A stretch of 64,000 bases of DNA from Massilia sp. erpn (GCF_024400215.1 NZ_CP053748.1:3348001-3412000); one strand, 5' to 3'; counted from the first letter of the stretch, positions 15,172-24,694 are shown. Numbers and translations: made by a program. The notes: generated by a model not told the origin, from the letters alone.

Positions 15172-17268
15172 ATGATTCTTGATACTCCCAAAGCTCAGCC
15201 TGTCAAACCCTCCATCGACCGGCAACTTAGCGCCGAATCATTAACTCCCCCAGATCAAACCGGTCTGACTTTCGAAGCGGCGAATCTGGCGGAACGAAGA
15301 TCGAGTGTATTGAAAGCCTTCGCTATCGAGAGACCATCGGGAGAGGCCGTGGCAGCAACCGTTACTGGTACGACTCATGCGGTGGGAATCAAGAACAAAA
15401 TGCGGGAAATAGACAATAAAGAGGTGCCAGTGACATCGCTTTTTGATGGGAATGAACTGAAAGAAGCATATGTTACGGGCAGTAAGGTTGAAATTGATCC
15501 CATGCATTCAATAGTCTCGCGGCGCGGTCCGCATCAGGAGGTCATGGGAGTCCATAAGCAGGACTCCAATGCGGTGGCAGAGCATGTATGGTATCCGGTG
15601 CACAGCAAGGATTCGAGCGATTATAAAAAAGACGGTTGGCCATATATTCGATCGGATACTCTGGTAGAGAAGGATGCGCTGGCTGCTTCAGCAGATAGCT
15701 TGCGTAAACGTGCTGCACCGACGCACGAGTACGAAAAAATTGGAGATCTTGGTGTTGCAAAATTTATTGAAAAACAAAAAGATTATCAAGCTAAATTATT
15801 GAATGGTAAATGCACAAAAGAACAAATTCTGCTCTCACATCGCAGCGTTGGATTTGAGTATGAATTTATTGGGCATTCAATGAAAGAGCTGCCTTCGCAC
15901 GTAAAATTGGCAAAATCGGAATCGTATTCAGATCTGTTTAAAATGCCATTTGAATTGGAGAGCGATTCGGGAGATGTGGTAGAGATCGTCATGCCGCCTT
16001 TTATTGTCCCCAATTTGCCTGACGGCGGGCCGGATCAAGAGGAAATTCACGCCATTTATGTGGAAATGGAAAAGGCGGTGGCAGAGGTTAGGGACGAGGT
16101 AATAAAAAAGGGGGGTGAAGGCGTTAAGCTGTCCGATTTTATCGAGGAACTTAATAAAAAAGGCTTGGGCCAAGGATGGGAGCTGTCGAAGGAGAGTGGG
16201 GATGTTCCTAGTGAGATGAATATTAAAGAATCAGATGCTGAAAAATTCAAGGGTGGCCGTATTTATTCGCAGATGAATATTTCCCTGGATGGCGATGAAA
16301 GCGCGCGACTGATCAATATCATTCATAAAAAATTCGATCCGGGAACTGCGGAAAAAACTATTATAGGGGAAACTTATAATGCGCTTGAGGGGAAAATTCC
16401 GAAAGACGTTGAGGGCGGTCACTACATTCATTTGATTAAGACTATGGCCAGTTCTCTTGCGATTCCATCAATTCTCCTGCAAAAAGAAAGGGTGGAGGTA
16501 AGCAGGGATGATGATCTTTCATCTACCGTGAAAGAACTGCTAGGAACATGGGTGAAGGATTCAATGCCCAATATATTGAAAACCACGTCGGCCTCTAGGG
16601 ATGATTTAATAAAATTAAAGGACTTTGCGGAAAACGAAGCAAAGCCAATCATTTTGGAAAGCTTCGAAAAATTGAAAGGAGGATTGGAATATTATCATCC
16701 TAGAAAGAATGAATATGAGGAGTGGGGTAAATTTAAAAAAGAGGTTGCTGAGCGAAATGAGCAAATGGCTGTTTCCGAAAGCGAGCTGGGGGAGATTGAT
16801 GAGGAGAAATACGCGGCAATTCGTGAAAGCGATGAATTTAGAAAATGCACTAAAATGACAGAGTGGCTGGGGAGTTCCGTGATTGGCGATGTGTTTTATT
16901 TGGATGGGGAAAAGGTTGAGAGCGGTCATGCTGAATTCAAAAATATGGAAAATAAATATAATAAATATTATGGAAAATTGGATTTAAAAATAAATAATAA
17001 GTTGGATGCGCTGGATGAGAGAAAGATATTTAACACAATTTGGGATACGTTTAATGATGAAATAAGCAATATTATCGATAAAATCGATACGCCTGAAGTC
17101 GTCACGGTCGAACGCACCGACTTCAAGAACGAAAAATTCCGCAAGGGAGAGGTCGGCGTCAGAAAGGATACATATATCCTCCCTGATCCAAATTCCATTA
17201 TGTCGGTGGTAGAGTTGCGCAGCGATGCCATAATCAATGCTTTTAAAAACGCCAACCTTAAAGGGTAA
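15172..17268 (+). CDS. Uncharacterised AT-rich protein B, paralogue of the gene at 12707
   Basis: A 698-residue protein paralogous along its length to the upstream gene but clearly diverged (under half identical by eye). Shared landmarks are TGTTHAVG, SRRGP, W-P-Y-I-R-S-D-T, LSHRSVGFEYEF (G227, E229, E231), LESDS (262-266), VEIVMPPFIVP (270-280), YSQMNISL (365-372), HYIHL and a C-terminal VVELR ending at 683. The ATG is set by alignment with gene A: both follow a TTGAAAAGG site, and an in-frame ATG at 15067 falls inside the conserved leader. Codon use is AT-rich. It lacks the acidic insert of A. No signal peptide or membrane segment. Function unknown; an amidoligase-like fold and secretion as an effector are both inference. 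Confidence 0.8.
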   Translation: MILDTPKAQPVKPSIDRQLSAESLTPPDQTGLTFEAANLAERRSSVLKAFAIERPSGEAVAATVTGTTHAVGIKNKMREIDNKEVPVTSLFDGNELKEAYVTGSKVEIDPMHSIVSRRGPHQEVMGVHKQDSNAVAEHVWYPVHSKDSSDYKKDGWPYIRSDTLVEKDALAASADSLRKRAAPTHEYEKIGDLGVAKFIEKQKDYQAKLLNGKCTKEQILLSHRSVGFEYEFIGHSMKELPSHVKLAKSESYSDLFKMPFELESDSGDVVEIVMPPFIVPNLPDGGPDQEEIHAIYVEMEKAVAEVRDEVIKKGGEGVKLSDFIEELNKKGLGQGWELSKESGDVPSEMNIKESDAEKFKGGRIYSQMNISLDGDESARLINIIHKKFDPGTAEKTIIGETYNALEGKIPKDVEGGHYIHLIKTMASSLAIPSILLQKERVEVSRDDDLSSTVKELLGTWVKDSMPNILKTTSASRDDLIKLKDFAENEAKPIILESFEKLKGGLEYYHPRKNEYEEWGKFKKEVAERNEQMAVSESELGEIDEEKYAAIRESDEFRKCTKMTEWLGSSVIGDVFYLDGEKVESGHAEFKNMENKYNKYYGKLDLKINNKLDALDERKIFNTIWDTFNDEISNIIDKIDTPEVVTVERTDFKNEKFRKGEVGVRKDTYILPDPNSIMSVVELRSDAIINAFKNANLKG

Positions 17269-17477
17269 ATGATCCGCGGTGGCCGGGAGCAAGCTTCAGG
17301 CCGCCGCATGAGCTTGCATTTTTGGTAAGACCGATGGCTGCGCAATGTATGTCAACCTGCAGTAAAGCAGCAGGTCAACCTAGCGGCCGCGCTCTTTTCC
17401 GGAAAGCCGCGCGCCAACCGGCGCGGCCCCGCTCGGCGTACAATAAGGCCTTAGCACATGTTAAAGATGCAAGCCTT

Positions 17478-18311
17478 ATGTTGAAAGTCGATCTTCATTG
17501 CCATTCCAATGTTTCCGACGGCGTGCTGGCGCCGGCTGCCGTGGCGGCGTATGCGCGCAAGGGTGGCGTCGATGTGTGGGCGCTGACCGACCATGATGAG
17601 GTGGGCGGCGTGGCTGCGGCGCGCGCCGCGGCGCAGGAGCAGGGCATGCGCTTCGTGCCGGGCGTGGAGATTTCCATCACCTGGGCCGGCGAAACGGTGC
17701 ACATCGTCGGCCTGCAGTTCGACGAGACCAATGCGGCCCTGCTGCAGGGCCTGGCCGAGACCCGCTCCGGGCGCGATGCGCGCGGCCGCGAGATCGGCGC
17801 CCAACTGGCCAAGGCCGGCATCCCCAACGCCTACGAAGGCGCGCTCAAATATGTGGACAACCCGGCCCTGATGTCGCGCACCCATTTCGCGCGCTATCTG
17901 GTGGAATGCGGCGCCTGCGCCAGTGTGCCGGAAGTGTTCCGCAAATACCTGTCGGACGGCAAACCGGGCTATGTGCCGCACCGCTGGGCCACCCTGGAGC
18001 AGGCCGTGGGCTGGATCCGCGGCGCCGGCGGCATCGCCGTGATCGCCCATCCGGGCCGCTATAAATTCACGGAATTGCAGCAGGGCGTGCTGTTCGACGA
18101 GTTCAAGCAGCTGGGCGGCGCGGCCATCGAGGTGGTCACGGGCAGCCATACGCCCGAGCAATACCCGATTTATGCCCAATTGGCCAATGCCTATGGCTTC
18201 CTGGCGTCGCGCGGCACCGATTTCCATGCGCCGGGCGAGGCGCGCGTCGATTTCGGCCTGCTGGCGCCGCTGCCGGGTAATGTGACGCCGATCTGGCACG
18301 ACTGGTTCTGA
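17478..18311 (+). CDS. rnm: PHP-domain RNase AM / 3',5'-nucleotide bisphosphatase
   Basis: A 277-residue PHP-superfamily phosphoesterase. Metal-binding motifs are visible in order: DLHCHSNVSDG, LTDHDEVGG, PGVEIS, HIVGL, IAHPGRYK and GTDFHAPGE. Length and motifs match YciV/RNase AM, which removes 5' nucleotides from RNA oligomers and trims 5' ends of 5S/23S rRNA in E. coli, and hydrolyses 3',5'-bisphosphonucleosides in relatives. The ATG at 17478 is chosen because MLKVDLHCHS starts the PHP domain directly; an in-frame ATG ~150 nt upstream adds non-conserved sequence. Confidence 0.92.
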   Translation: MLKVDLHCHSNVSDGVLAPAAVAAYARKGGVDVWALTDHDEVGGVAAARAAAQEQGMRFVPGVEISITWAGETVHIVGLQFDETNAALLQGLAETRSGRDARGREIGAQLAKAGIPNAYEGALKYVDNPALMSRTHFARYLVECGACASVPEVFRKYLSDGKPGYVPHRWATLEQAVGWIRGAGGIAVIAHPGRYKFTELQQGVLFDEFKQLGGAAIEVVTGSHTPEQYPIYAQLANAYGFLASRGTDFHAPGEARVDFGLLAPLPGNVTPIWHDWF

Positions 18312-18393
18312 ATACCCCTACTGACGGCTCTTGTATTTCCGGCTGCTCGACCTTATCTTAGAGGCCGGCCAATCCGACCGGAGTATTAATATT

Positions 18394-19266
18394 ATGAAAA
18401 GAATTATCCTGTTTCTCGTCACCAACCTCGCTGTGATGCTGGTGTTGTCCATCGTGCTGTCCCTGCTCGGCATTGGCCGTCCGGGTCCGGGCAATATGCA
18501 GATGGGCAGCCTCTTGGCCTTCGCCGCTGTGGTGGGCTTCACCGGCTCCATCATTTCGCTGCTGATGTCCAAGCCGATGGCGAAATGGAGCACCGGCGCG
18601 CGCGTGATCGACGCCCCGTCCAATTCGACTGAGCAATGGCTGGTGTCGACCGTGCAGACCCTGGCCCAGCGCGCCGGCATCGGCATGCCCGAAGTGGCCG
18701 TGTACGAGGGCGAACCGAACGCCTTCGCCACCGGCGCCTTCAAGAATTCCGCCCTGGTGGCCGTGTCCACCGGCCTGCTGCAGAATATGAACCGCGACGA
18801 AGTGGAAGCGGTGCTGGGCCATGAGGTGGCCCACATCGCCAACGGCGATATGGTGACCATGACCCTGATCCAGGGCGTGGTGAATACCTTTGTGGTCTTC
18901 TTCGCCCGCATCGTCGGCTCCATCGTCGACAAGGCGCTGAGCGGCAATGAGGAACGCCGCGGCCCCGGCATCGGCTACACCATCACTGTCTTCGTCTGCG
19001 AACTGATCTTCGGCCTGCTGGCTTCGATGATCGTGGCCTGGTTCTCGCGCCAGCGCGAATTCCGCGCCGACGCCGGTTCCGCCAAGCTGCTGGGCAGCAC
19101 GGTGCCGATGCAGCATGCGCTGGCCCGCCTGGGCGGCATGGAGCCGGGCGCGCTGCCGCAGAATATGGCCGCTTCCGGCATTTCCGGCGGCGGCGGCTGG
19201 TCGGCCCTGTTCTCGACCCATCCGCCTTTCGAGGAGCGTATCGCAGCCCTGCAGGCGCTGCGCTGA
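18394..19266 (+). CDS. htpX: Membrane zinc metalloprotease HtpX
   Basis: A 290-residue M48B protease of inner-membrane quality control. It has an N-terminal pair of TM segments ([20 protein letters not shown] and a second around residues 35-60), the zinc motif [12 protein letters not shown], a further pair of hydrophobic segments and the third-ligand region [12 protein letters not shown]. The chosen ATG follows GGAGTATTAATATT; an earlier in-frame ATG at 18331 is not supported. It runs into the next gene with a 3-nt gap. Confidence 0.96.
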   Translation: MKRIILFLVTNLAVMLVLSIVLSLLGIGRPGPGNMQMGSLLAFAAVVGFTGSIISLLMSKPMAKWSTGARVIDAPSNSTEQWLVSTVQTLAQRAGIGMPEVAVYEGEPNAFATGAFKNSALVAVSTGLLQNMNRDEVEAVLGHEVAHIANGDMVTMTLIQGVVNTFVVFFARIVGSIVDKALSGNEERRGPGIGYTITVFVCELIFGLLASMIVAWFSRQREFRADAGSAKLLGSTVPMQHALARLGGMEPGALPQNMAASGISGGGGWSALFSTHPPFEERIAALQALR

Positions 19267-19269
19267 ACC

Positions 19270-19893
19270 ATGACCCAGTTCTTCCAGATCCATCCCGTCA
19301 ATCCGCAGGCCCGCCTGATCAAGCAGGCGGCCCAGATCATCCACGGCGGCGGCATCGTCGCCGTGCCCACCGATTCCTGCTACGCCCTGGTCTGCCATCT
19401 GGACGACAAGCAGGCGGTGGAGCGCCTGCGCCGCATCCGCGGCATCGACGAGAAGCACCACCTGACCCTGCTGTGCCGCGACCTGAGCGAGATCGGCGTG
19501 TATGCGCGCGTCGACAACCGCCAGTTTCGCCTGTTGAAAGCGGCCACGCCCGGTCCCTTCACCTTCATTCTCGAAGCCACGCGCTACGTGCCGCGCCGGC
19601 TGAGCCATCCCTCGCGCAAGACCATCGGCCTGCGCGTGCCGGAAAACGCCATCATCGAAATGCTGCTGGCCGAACTGGACCAGCCGCTGCTGGGCACCAC
19701 CCTGATCCTGCCCGGCGACGAGGAGCCGCTGACCGAACCCGACCTGGTGCGCGAGCGCCTCGACAAGCAGGTCGACCTGATCATCGACGGCGGCGCCTGC
19801 AGTTTCGAACCGACCACCGTGGTCGACCTGAGCGGCGCGGACGCCGAGCTGGTGCGCCAGGGCCGGGGCGATCCGGCCATCCTGGGCCTGTAA
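19270..19893 (+). CDS. YciO/YrdC/Sua5-family protein
   Basis: A 207-residue YrdC-like protein. Motifs include GGGIVAVPTDSCYALVC near the N-terminus, KHHLTLLCRDLSEI, PGPFTFILEATRYVPRR and the TIGLRVPEN strand. Relatives make threonylcarbamoyl-AMP for the universal tRNA t6A modification; the length and some residues fit the YciO subfamily, whose activity is weaker, so it may not be the main t6A enzyme. It starts 3 nt after htpX and is likely co-transcribed. Confidence 0.9.
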   Translation: MTQFFQIHPVNPQARLIKQAAQIIHGGGIVAVPTDSCYALVCHLDDKQAVERLRRIRGIDEKHHLTLLCRDLSEIGVYARVDNRQFRLLKAATPGPFTFILEATRYVPRRLSHPSRKTIGLRVPENAIIEMLLAELDQPLLGTTLILPGDEEPLTEPDLVRERLDKQVDLIIDGGACSFEPTTVVDLSGADAELVRQGRGDPAILGL

Positions 19894-19956
19894 GCCGGCG
19901 CGCCCACCCATCCACCTGATCCGGACCGTCCTGGGCGGTCTGGTAGAATTTTGCCC

Positions 19957-20631
19957 ATGAACGATTTCAGCCACGCCATCCAGACCATCGCCATTTACGC
20001 GATTCCCGTCCTGTTTGCGATTTCCCTGCACGAAGCGGCGCACGGCTATGTGGCGCGCTATTTCGGCGACCCGACGGCTTCCCAGCAGGGACGCCTGAGC
20101 TTGAATCCCATTCACCATATCGACCTGTTCGGCACCATCCTGCTGCCGCTGATGCTGTACCTGTCGCCGCTCGGCATGCCCTTCGGCTACGCCAAGCCGG
20201 TGCCGGTCGATTTCAACCGCCTGCGCAATCCGAAAAAGCAGATGGGCTTCGTGGCGGCGGCCGGTCCGGCCGCCAACTTCGTCATGGGCCTGGGCTGGAG
20301 TGTGGTGTATGTGCTGCTGTATGCGCTGCATGTGAGCGAACCCTTCCTGCTCGGCATGGCCACCGCCGGCGTCACCGTCAACGCGGTGATGTGCGTCTTC
20401 AACCTGCTGCCGGTGCCGCCGCTGGATGGCGGCCGCATCCTGACGGCCCTGCTGCCGATGGACCTGGCGCGCCGTTTCGCCAGCATCGAGCGCTATACCC
20501 CGTATATCTTCATCGGCCTGATTCTGCTCATGTATACCGGCGTGCTCAGCTCCCTGTTGAGCGGCATGGTGCGCCTGGTGCTGAATCTGTATGCCACGCT
20601 GATGACGCCGCTTAGCATGCTGCTGGGCTGA
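19957..20631 (+). CDS. Site-2-protease-family membrane metalloprotease
   Basis: A 224-residue M50 protein with several TM segments. Zinc-binding HEAAHGY lies in the first one and the third-ligand motif NLLPVPPLDGGRI in a later one; DPTASQQGRLSLNPIHHID is the typical loop. Members of this compact branch often stand next to trpS in betaproteobacteria; the substrate is unknown. The ATG at 19957 is used instead of a TTG two codons upstream. The stop is 2 nt before the trpS start. Confidence 0.94.
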   Translation: MNDFSHAIQTIAIYAIPVLFAISLHEAAHGYVARYFGDPTASQQGRLSLNPIHHIDLFGTILLPLMLYLSPLGMPFGYAKPVPVDFNRLRNPKKQMGFVAAAGPAANFVMGLGWSVVYVLLYALHVSEPFLLGMATAGVTVNAVMCVFNLLPVPPLDGGRILTALLPMDLARRFASIERYTPYIFIGLILLMYTGVLSSLLSGMVRLVLNLYATLMTPLSMLLG

Positions 20632-20633
20632 CC

Positions 20634-21836
20634 ATGTATCCCGACCGCGTCGTTTCCGGTATGCGTCCCACGGGGACGATGCACCTGGGCCACTACCACG
20701 GCGCCCTGCGCAACTGGATCAGCATGCAGTCCGAACAGCCCTGCCTGTTCTTCGTGGCCGACTGGCATGCCCTGACCACGCATTACGACGATCCCTCGCT
20801 GATCGAGCGCAGCACCTGGGACATGCTGATCGATTGGCTGGCAGCCGGCGTCGATCCATCCCAGGCCACGCTGTTCATCCAGTCGCGCGTGCCCGAGCAC
20901 GCCGAGCTGCACCTGCTGCTGTCGATGGCCACGCCGCTCGGCTGGCTGGAGCGGGTACCCACTTACAAGGACCAGATCGAGCACCTGGCCCAGCGCGACC
21001 TGGCCACCTACGGCTTCCTCGGCTATCCGCTGCTGCAGGCGGCCGACGTGCTGATCTACCGCGCCTCCGAGGTGCCGGTGGGCGAGGACCAGGTGCCGCA
21101 TATCGAGATGATGCGCGAGATCGCGCGCCGCTTTAACCATCTCTATGGCAAGGAAAAGGGCTTCGAGGAAAAGGCGCAGGATGCCGTCAAAAAGCTCGGC
21201 AGCAAGCGCGCCAAGCTGTACAACGAGCTGCGCACGGCCTACCAGCAGGACGGCAAGGACGAGGCGCTGGAGCAGGCCAAGGCCATGCTGGACGGCGCGC
21301 AGAGCCTGTCGATGATCGACCGCGAGCGCCTGTTCGGCTATCTGGAAGGCAGCCGCAAGCTGATCCTGGTCGAGCCGCAGGCCGCGCTGACGGCGGCGCC
21401 GCGCCTGCCCGGCCTGGACGGGCGCAAGATGTCCAAGAGCTATGGCAACGCCATCGCCCTGCGCGAGGACAAGGACGTGGTGACCAAGCAGGTGCGCACC
21501 ATGCCGACCGATCCGGCGCGCGTGCGGCGCAGTGACGCGGGCGAGCCGGAACGCTGCCCGGTATGGCAATTCCACCAGGTGTATTCCGACGCGCCCGTCC
21601 AGCAATGGGTGCAGCAGGGCTGCCGCTCGGCCGGCATCGGCTGCCTCGAATGCAAGCAGCCGGTGATCGACGCCATCATCCGCGAGCAGGAGCCGATGCA
21701 CGAACGTGCCCAACCTTATCTGGACGACCCGACCCTGGTGCGCGCCATCGTGGCCGACGGCAACGATGTGGCGCGCAAGCTGGCCCAGGAAACCATGCGC
21801 GATGTGCGCGAAGCCATGGGTCTGGCCTATACCTGA
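20634..21836 (+). CDS. trpS: Tryptophanyl-tRNA synthetase
   Basis: A 400-residue class Ic synthetase charging tRNA-Trp. The HIGH-type motif reads TMHLGHYHG after GMRPTG, and KMSKS is exact in GRKMSKSYGN. Longer than the 334-residue E. coli form because of an insert around residues 170-230 (Lys/Glu-rich, EKAQDAVKKLGSKRAKLYNE), as in other beta-proteobacterial homologues. Cytosolic. Confidence 0.97.
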   Translation: MYPDRVVSGMRPTGTMHLGHYHGALRNWISMQSEQPCLFFVADWHALTTHYDDPSLIERSTWDMLIDWLAAGVDPSQATLFIQSRVPEHAELHLLLSMATPLGWLERVPTYKDQIEHLAQRDLATYGFLGYPLLQAADVLIYRASEVPVGEDQVPHIEMMREIARRFNHLYGKEKGFEEKAQDAVKKLGSKRAKLYNELRTAYQQDGKDEALEQAKAMLDGAQSLSMIDRERLFGYLEGSRKLILVEPQAALTAAPRLPGLDGRKMSKSYGNAIALREDKDVVTKQVRTMPTDPARVRRSDAGEPERCPVWQFHQVYSDAPVQQWVQQGCRSAGIGCLECKQPVIDAIIREQEPMHERAQPYLDDPTLVRAIVADGNDVARKLAQETMRDVREAMGLAYT

Positions 21837-21872
21837 AGCGCCGCCCCGCCTTTTCCGAATGACGAGACCCGC

Positions 21873-22454
21873 ATGACTGAACTGAAAGAACCCCTGATCC
21901 TGTCCGGCGACGCCCAAGCCTCGCCCTGGGTGCAGCGCTTTGCGCCCCTGATTCCCGGCGGCGAGGTGCTGGACCTGGCCTGCGGCAGCGGCCGCCATGC
22001 GCGCCATGCAGCGGCCCTGGGCCACGCCGTGGTGGCGGTGGACCGCGATGCCGAGGCGCTGGCGACGGCGGCCGGCCTGGGCATCGTCACCAGCCAGATC
22101 GACCTGGAAGAAGAGGGCGCCGGCTGGCCTTTCGGCCCGGCGCGCTTTGCCGGCATCATCGTTGCCAATTATCTGCACCGGCCGCTGCTGGCGGCCATGC
22201 TGGAGAGCCTGGCGCCGAACGGCCTCTTGATCTATGAAACCTTCGCCGAAGGCAATGCCGCTTTCGGCAAGCCTTCGAACCCGGCCTTCCTGCTGGCGCC
22301 CGGTGAATTGCTGCAATTGGCGGCCGATCACGGCTTGCGTGTCATCGCATTCGAGGATGGCGTCGTTAACAGCCCGAAGCCGGCCATGGTGCAGCGGATT
22401 TGCGCCGTGAAACCGGACTTCCCCCGGGAGGCGGCCTTGTTGCCGTCATTTTGA
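21873..22454 (+). CDS. Class I SAM-dependent methyltransferase
   Basis: A 193-residue Rossmann methyltransferase. Motif I is VLDLACGSGRHAR, followed by the acidic strand end VVAVDRD and the post-strand-4 region IIVANYLHRPLL. It resembles TehB-like or generic class I enzymes; the substrate is unknown. It sits 36 nt downstream of trpS, suggesting co-transcription. Confidence 0.9.
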   Translation: MTELKEPLILSGDAQASPWVQRFAPLIPGGEVLDLACGSGRHARHAAALGHAVVAVDRDAEALATAAGLGIVTSQIDLEEEGAGWPFGPARFAGIIVANYLHRPLLAAMLESLAPNGLLIYETFAEGNAAFGKPSNPAFLLAPGELLQLAADHGLRVIAFEDGVVNSPKPAMVQRICAVKPDFPREAALLPSF

Positions 22455-22538
22455 GCGGCGATTCTAGCGCGGGAATGCACCACAGCCCCGGCCTATCGTC
22501 TACAATCGTGTTTTAAATTATTTTGCAAGTGGTTTCCT

Positions 22539-23420
22539 ATGATTAAGGGCAGCATAGTAGCAATCGTCACCCCGATGCACGCCGACGGCAGTCTGGACTA
22601 TCCCGGCCTGCGCCAGCTGATCGACTGGCATATCGCCGAGGGTACGGACGGTATCGTCATCGTCGGCACCACCGGCGAATCGGCCACTGTGAATGTGGAA
22701 GAGCACTGCGCCCTGATCAAGGCGGCCGTCGACCACGCCGCCAAGCGCGTGCCCATCATCGCCGGCACCGGCGGCAATTCGACCGCCGAAGCGATCGAGC
22801 TGACCCGCTATGCCAAGGACGCGGGCGCCGATGCGGCCCTGCTGGTCGTGCCTTACTACAACCGCCCGACCCAGGAAGGCATGTACCAGCACTTCCGCGC
22901 CGTGGCCGAGGCGGTCGAGCTGCCCATCATTCTGTACAACGTGCCGGGCCGCACCGTGGCCGATATGTCGAATGAGACCATCCTGCGCCTGACCAGCATC
23001 CCGAACATCATCGGCGTCAAGGATGCGACCGGCAATATCGGTCGCGGCCTCGACCTGTTGCGCCTGGCGCCGAAAGAGTTCGCCGTGTATTCCGGCGACG
23101 ACCCCACCGCCATGGCCCTGATGCTGGCCGGCGGCAAGGGCAATATCTCGGTGACGGCCAATGTGGCGCCGCGCATCATGGCCGAGATGTGCAAGGCGGC
23201 GATGGCGGGCGACATCGCCCGCGCCATCGAACTGAATAACAAGGTCTTCCCGCTGCACCAGAAACTGTTTGTCGAGCCGAATCCGGTGCCGGTCAAATGG
23301 GCACTGGCCGAAATGGGCAAGATCCCGAGCGGCATCCGCCTGCCGCTGGTGCCGCTGGCGCCGGAATTCCATGGCGCGGTGCGTGCCGCTCTGGCCGAGG
23401 CGGGTATCGCCGGCAAATAA
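22539..23420 (+). CDS. dapA: 4-hydroxy-tetrahydrodipicolinate synthase
   Basis: A 293-residue TIM-barrel aldolase for the first committed step of the DAP/lysine branch: pyruvate plus aspartate-4-semialdehyde. The Schiff-base lysine is in [10 protein letters not shown]; the catalytic tyrosine region is VVPYYNRP; the substrate loop GTTGES is near residue 45. It uses the product of asd, which is encoded at the other end of this window. Confidence 0.97.
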   Translation: MIKGSIVAIVTPMHADGSLDYPGLRQLIDWHIAEGTDGIVIVGTTGESATVNVEEHCALIKAAVDHAAKRVPIIAGTGGNSTAEAIELTRYAKDAGADAALLVVPYYNRPTQEGMYQHFRAVAEAVELPIILYNVPGRTVADMSNETILRLTSIPNIIGVKDATGNIGRGLDLLRLAPKEFAVYSGDDPTAMALMLAGGKGNISVTANVAPRIMAEMCKAAMAGDIARAIELNNKVFPLHQKLFVEPNPVPVKWALAEMGKIPSGIRLPLVPLAPEFHGAVRAALAEAGIAGK

Positions 23421-23486
23421 GCCCTGGCCCGCAAGGGCCGGGACCGTTCCAGCTCCGCTGGTTTTCAGCATCTATTTTTTATCCAC

Positions 23487-24644
23487 ATGACTATTCGCAA
23501 GAAAGCTTTTACCCCCCAGCGCGGCCTCGTACTCGGTGCCCTGGCCATCAGCCTGACGGGCTGCGGCATGATTCAATCGGTCGTCGGTAACGACAAGGTG
23601 GACTACAAATCGGCCAAGAAAGCCAGCACCCTGGACGTGCCGCCGGATCTGACCCAGCTGCAAAAAGACAACCGCTACGCGCTGCCGGACACCAGCCGCG
23701 GCGTGGCCACCGCTTCGGGCTATATCGCCCAGCGCGGCGGCGCCCAGCCGACCGCGGCCGTGGCCAGCACGAATGAGGTGGCCAGCAGCGGCGTCGGCAA
23801 TATCCGCGTCGAGCGCGCCGGCAACCAGCGCTGGCTGGTGGTCAAGCAGACCCCGGAGGCGCTGTGGCCGCAACTGAAATCGTTCTGGGAAGAGTCGGGC
23901 TTCACGCTGGCGCTGGACAATGCCACGGCCGGCGTGCTGGAAACGGAGTGGAATGAAAACCGCGCCAAGATTCCGCAGGACTTCATCCGCAACACCCTGG
24001 GCAAGGTGCTCGACCCGCTGTATTCGAGCGGTGAACGGGATAAGTACCGCACCCGCATCGAGCGTCTGGCCGACGGTTCCACCGAGATTTACATCAGCCA
24101 CCGCGGCGCCCAGGAAGTGTTCGTCGGCGCCCAGAAGGAAAGCACCACCTGGACCGCGCGTCCCAACGATCCGTCCCTGGAAGCGCTGTTCCTGGCGCGC
24201 CTGATGAACAAGCTCGGCAACACCGACGACAAGGTGGCCGCGCGCACCGCCGTCGACAACGCCATCATGCAGCCGCTGCACGCCAGCCTGCAGGGCGCCG
24301 GCGCCGAGCGCCATGTGGAAACCGACGAAGGCTTCGACCGTTCCTGGCGCCGCGTCGGCCTGGCGCTGGACCGCGCCGGCTTCACCGTGGAAGACCGCGA
24401 CCGCGTGCAAGGCCTGTACTTCGTGCGCTATGTGGACGATGCGGCCCAGACCAAGGGCTTCTTCAGCAAGCTGTTCAGCTGGGGCTCGTCCGACAAGGAG
24501 AAGGAAGCCCAGCGCTACCGCATCGCCGTCAAGGCCGGCAATGGCAGCACCAGCAAGGTCAGCGTGCTGAACGCCGACAATCAGGCCGACACTTCGCCGA
24601 CGGCCGAGAAGATCCTGACCCTGCTGCACGAACAGCTGAAATAA
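23487..24644 (+). CDS. bamC: Outer-membrane assembly lipoprotein BamC
   Basis: A 385-residue lipoprotein with a lipobox at ISLTGCG (Cys near residue 30) and the long BamC/NlpB body: an unstructured N-terminal stretch, then two helix-grip domains (VERAGNQRWLVVKQTPEALW, and ERHVETDEGFDRSWRRVGLAL). BamC is an accessory of the BAM complex that inserts beta-barrels. It follows dapA by 66 nt, the gene order usual in beta- and gammaproteobacteria. A terminator follows at 24664. Confidence 0.95.
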   Translation: MTIRKKAFTPQRGLVLGALAISLTGCGMIQSVVGNDKVDYKSAKKASTLDVPPDLTQLQKDNRYALPDTSRGVATASGYIAQRGGAQPTAAVASTNEVASSGVGNIRVERAGNQRWLVVKQTPEALWPQLKSFWEESGFTLALDNATAGVLETEWNENRAKIPQDFIRNTLGKVLDPLYSSGERDKYRTRIERLADGSTEIYISHRGAQEVFVGAQKESTTWTARPNDPSLEALFLARLMNKLGNTDDKVAARTAVDNAIMQPLHASLQGAGAERHVETDEGFDRSWRRVGLALDRAGFTVEDRDRVQGLYFVRYVDDAAQTKGFFSKLFSWGSSDKEKEAQRYRIAVKAGNGSTSKVSVLNADNQADTSPTAEKILTLLHEQLK

Positions 24645-24663
24645 GCGCGCTGCGCAGGATGCC

Positions 24664-24694
24664 AAAAGGCCAGCATATGCTGGCCTTTTTTATA
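24664..24694 (+). terminator. Rho-independent terminator of bamC
   Basis: AAAAGGCCAGCATATGCTGGCC followed by TTTTTT: a perfect stem with a tight loop, 20 nt after the bamC stop. Confidence 0.9.

Noticed and set aside
12600..17300. AT-rich pair as a prophage or insertion-sequence remnant
   Set aside because: No integrase, transposase, terminal inverted repeats or tRNA target were seen; the flanks fit allele recombination instead.
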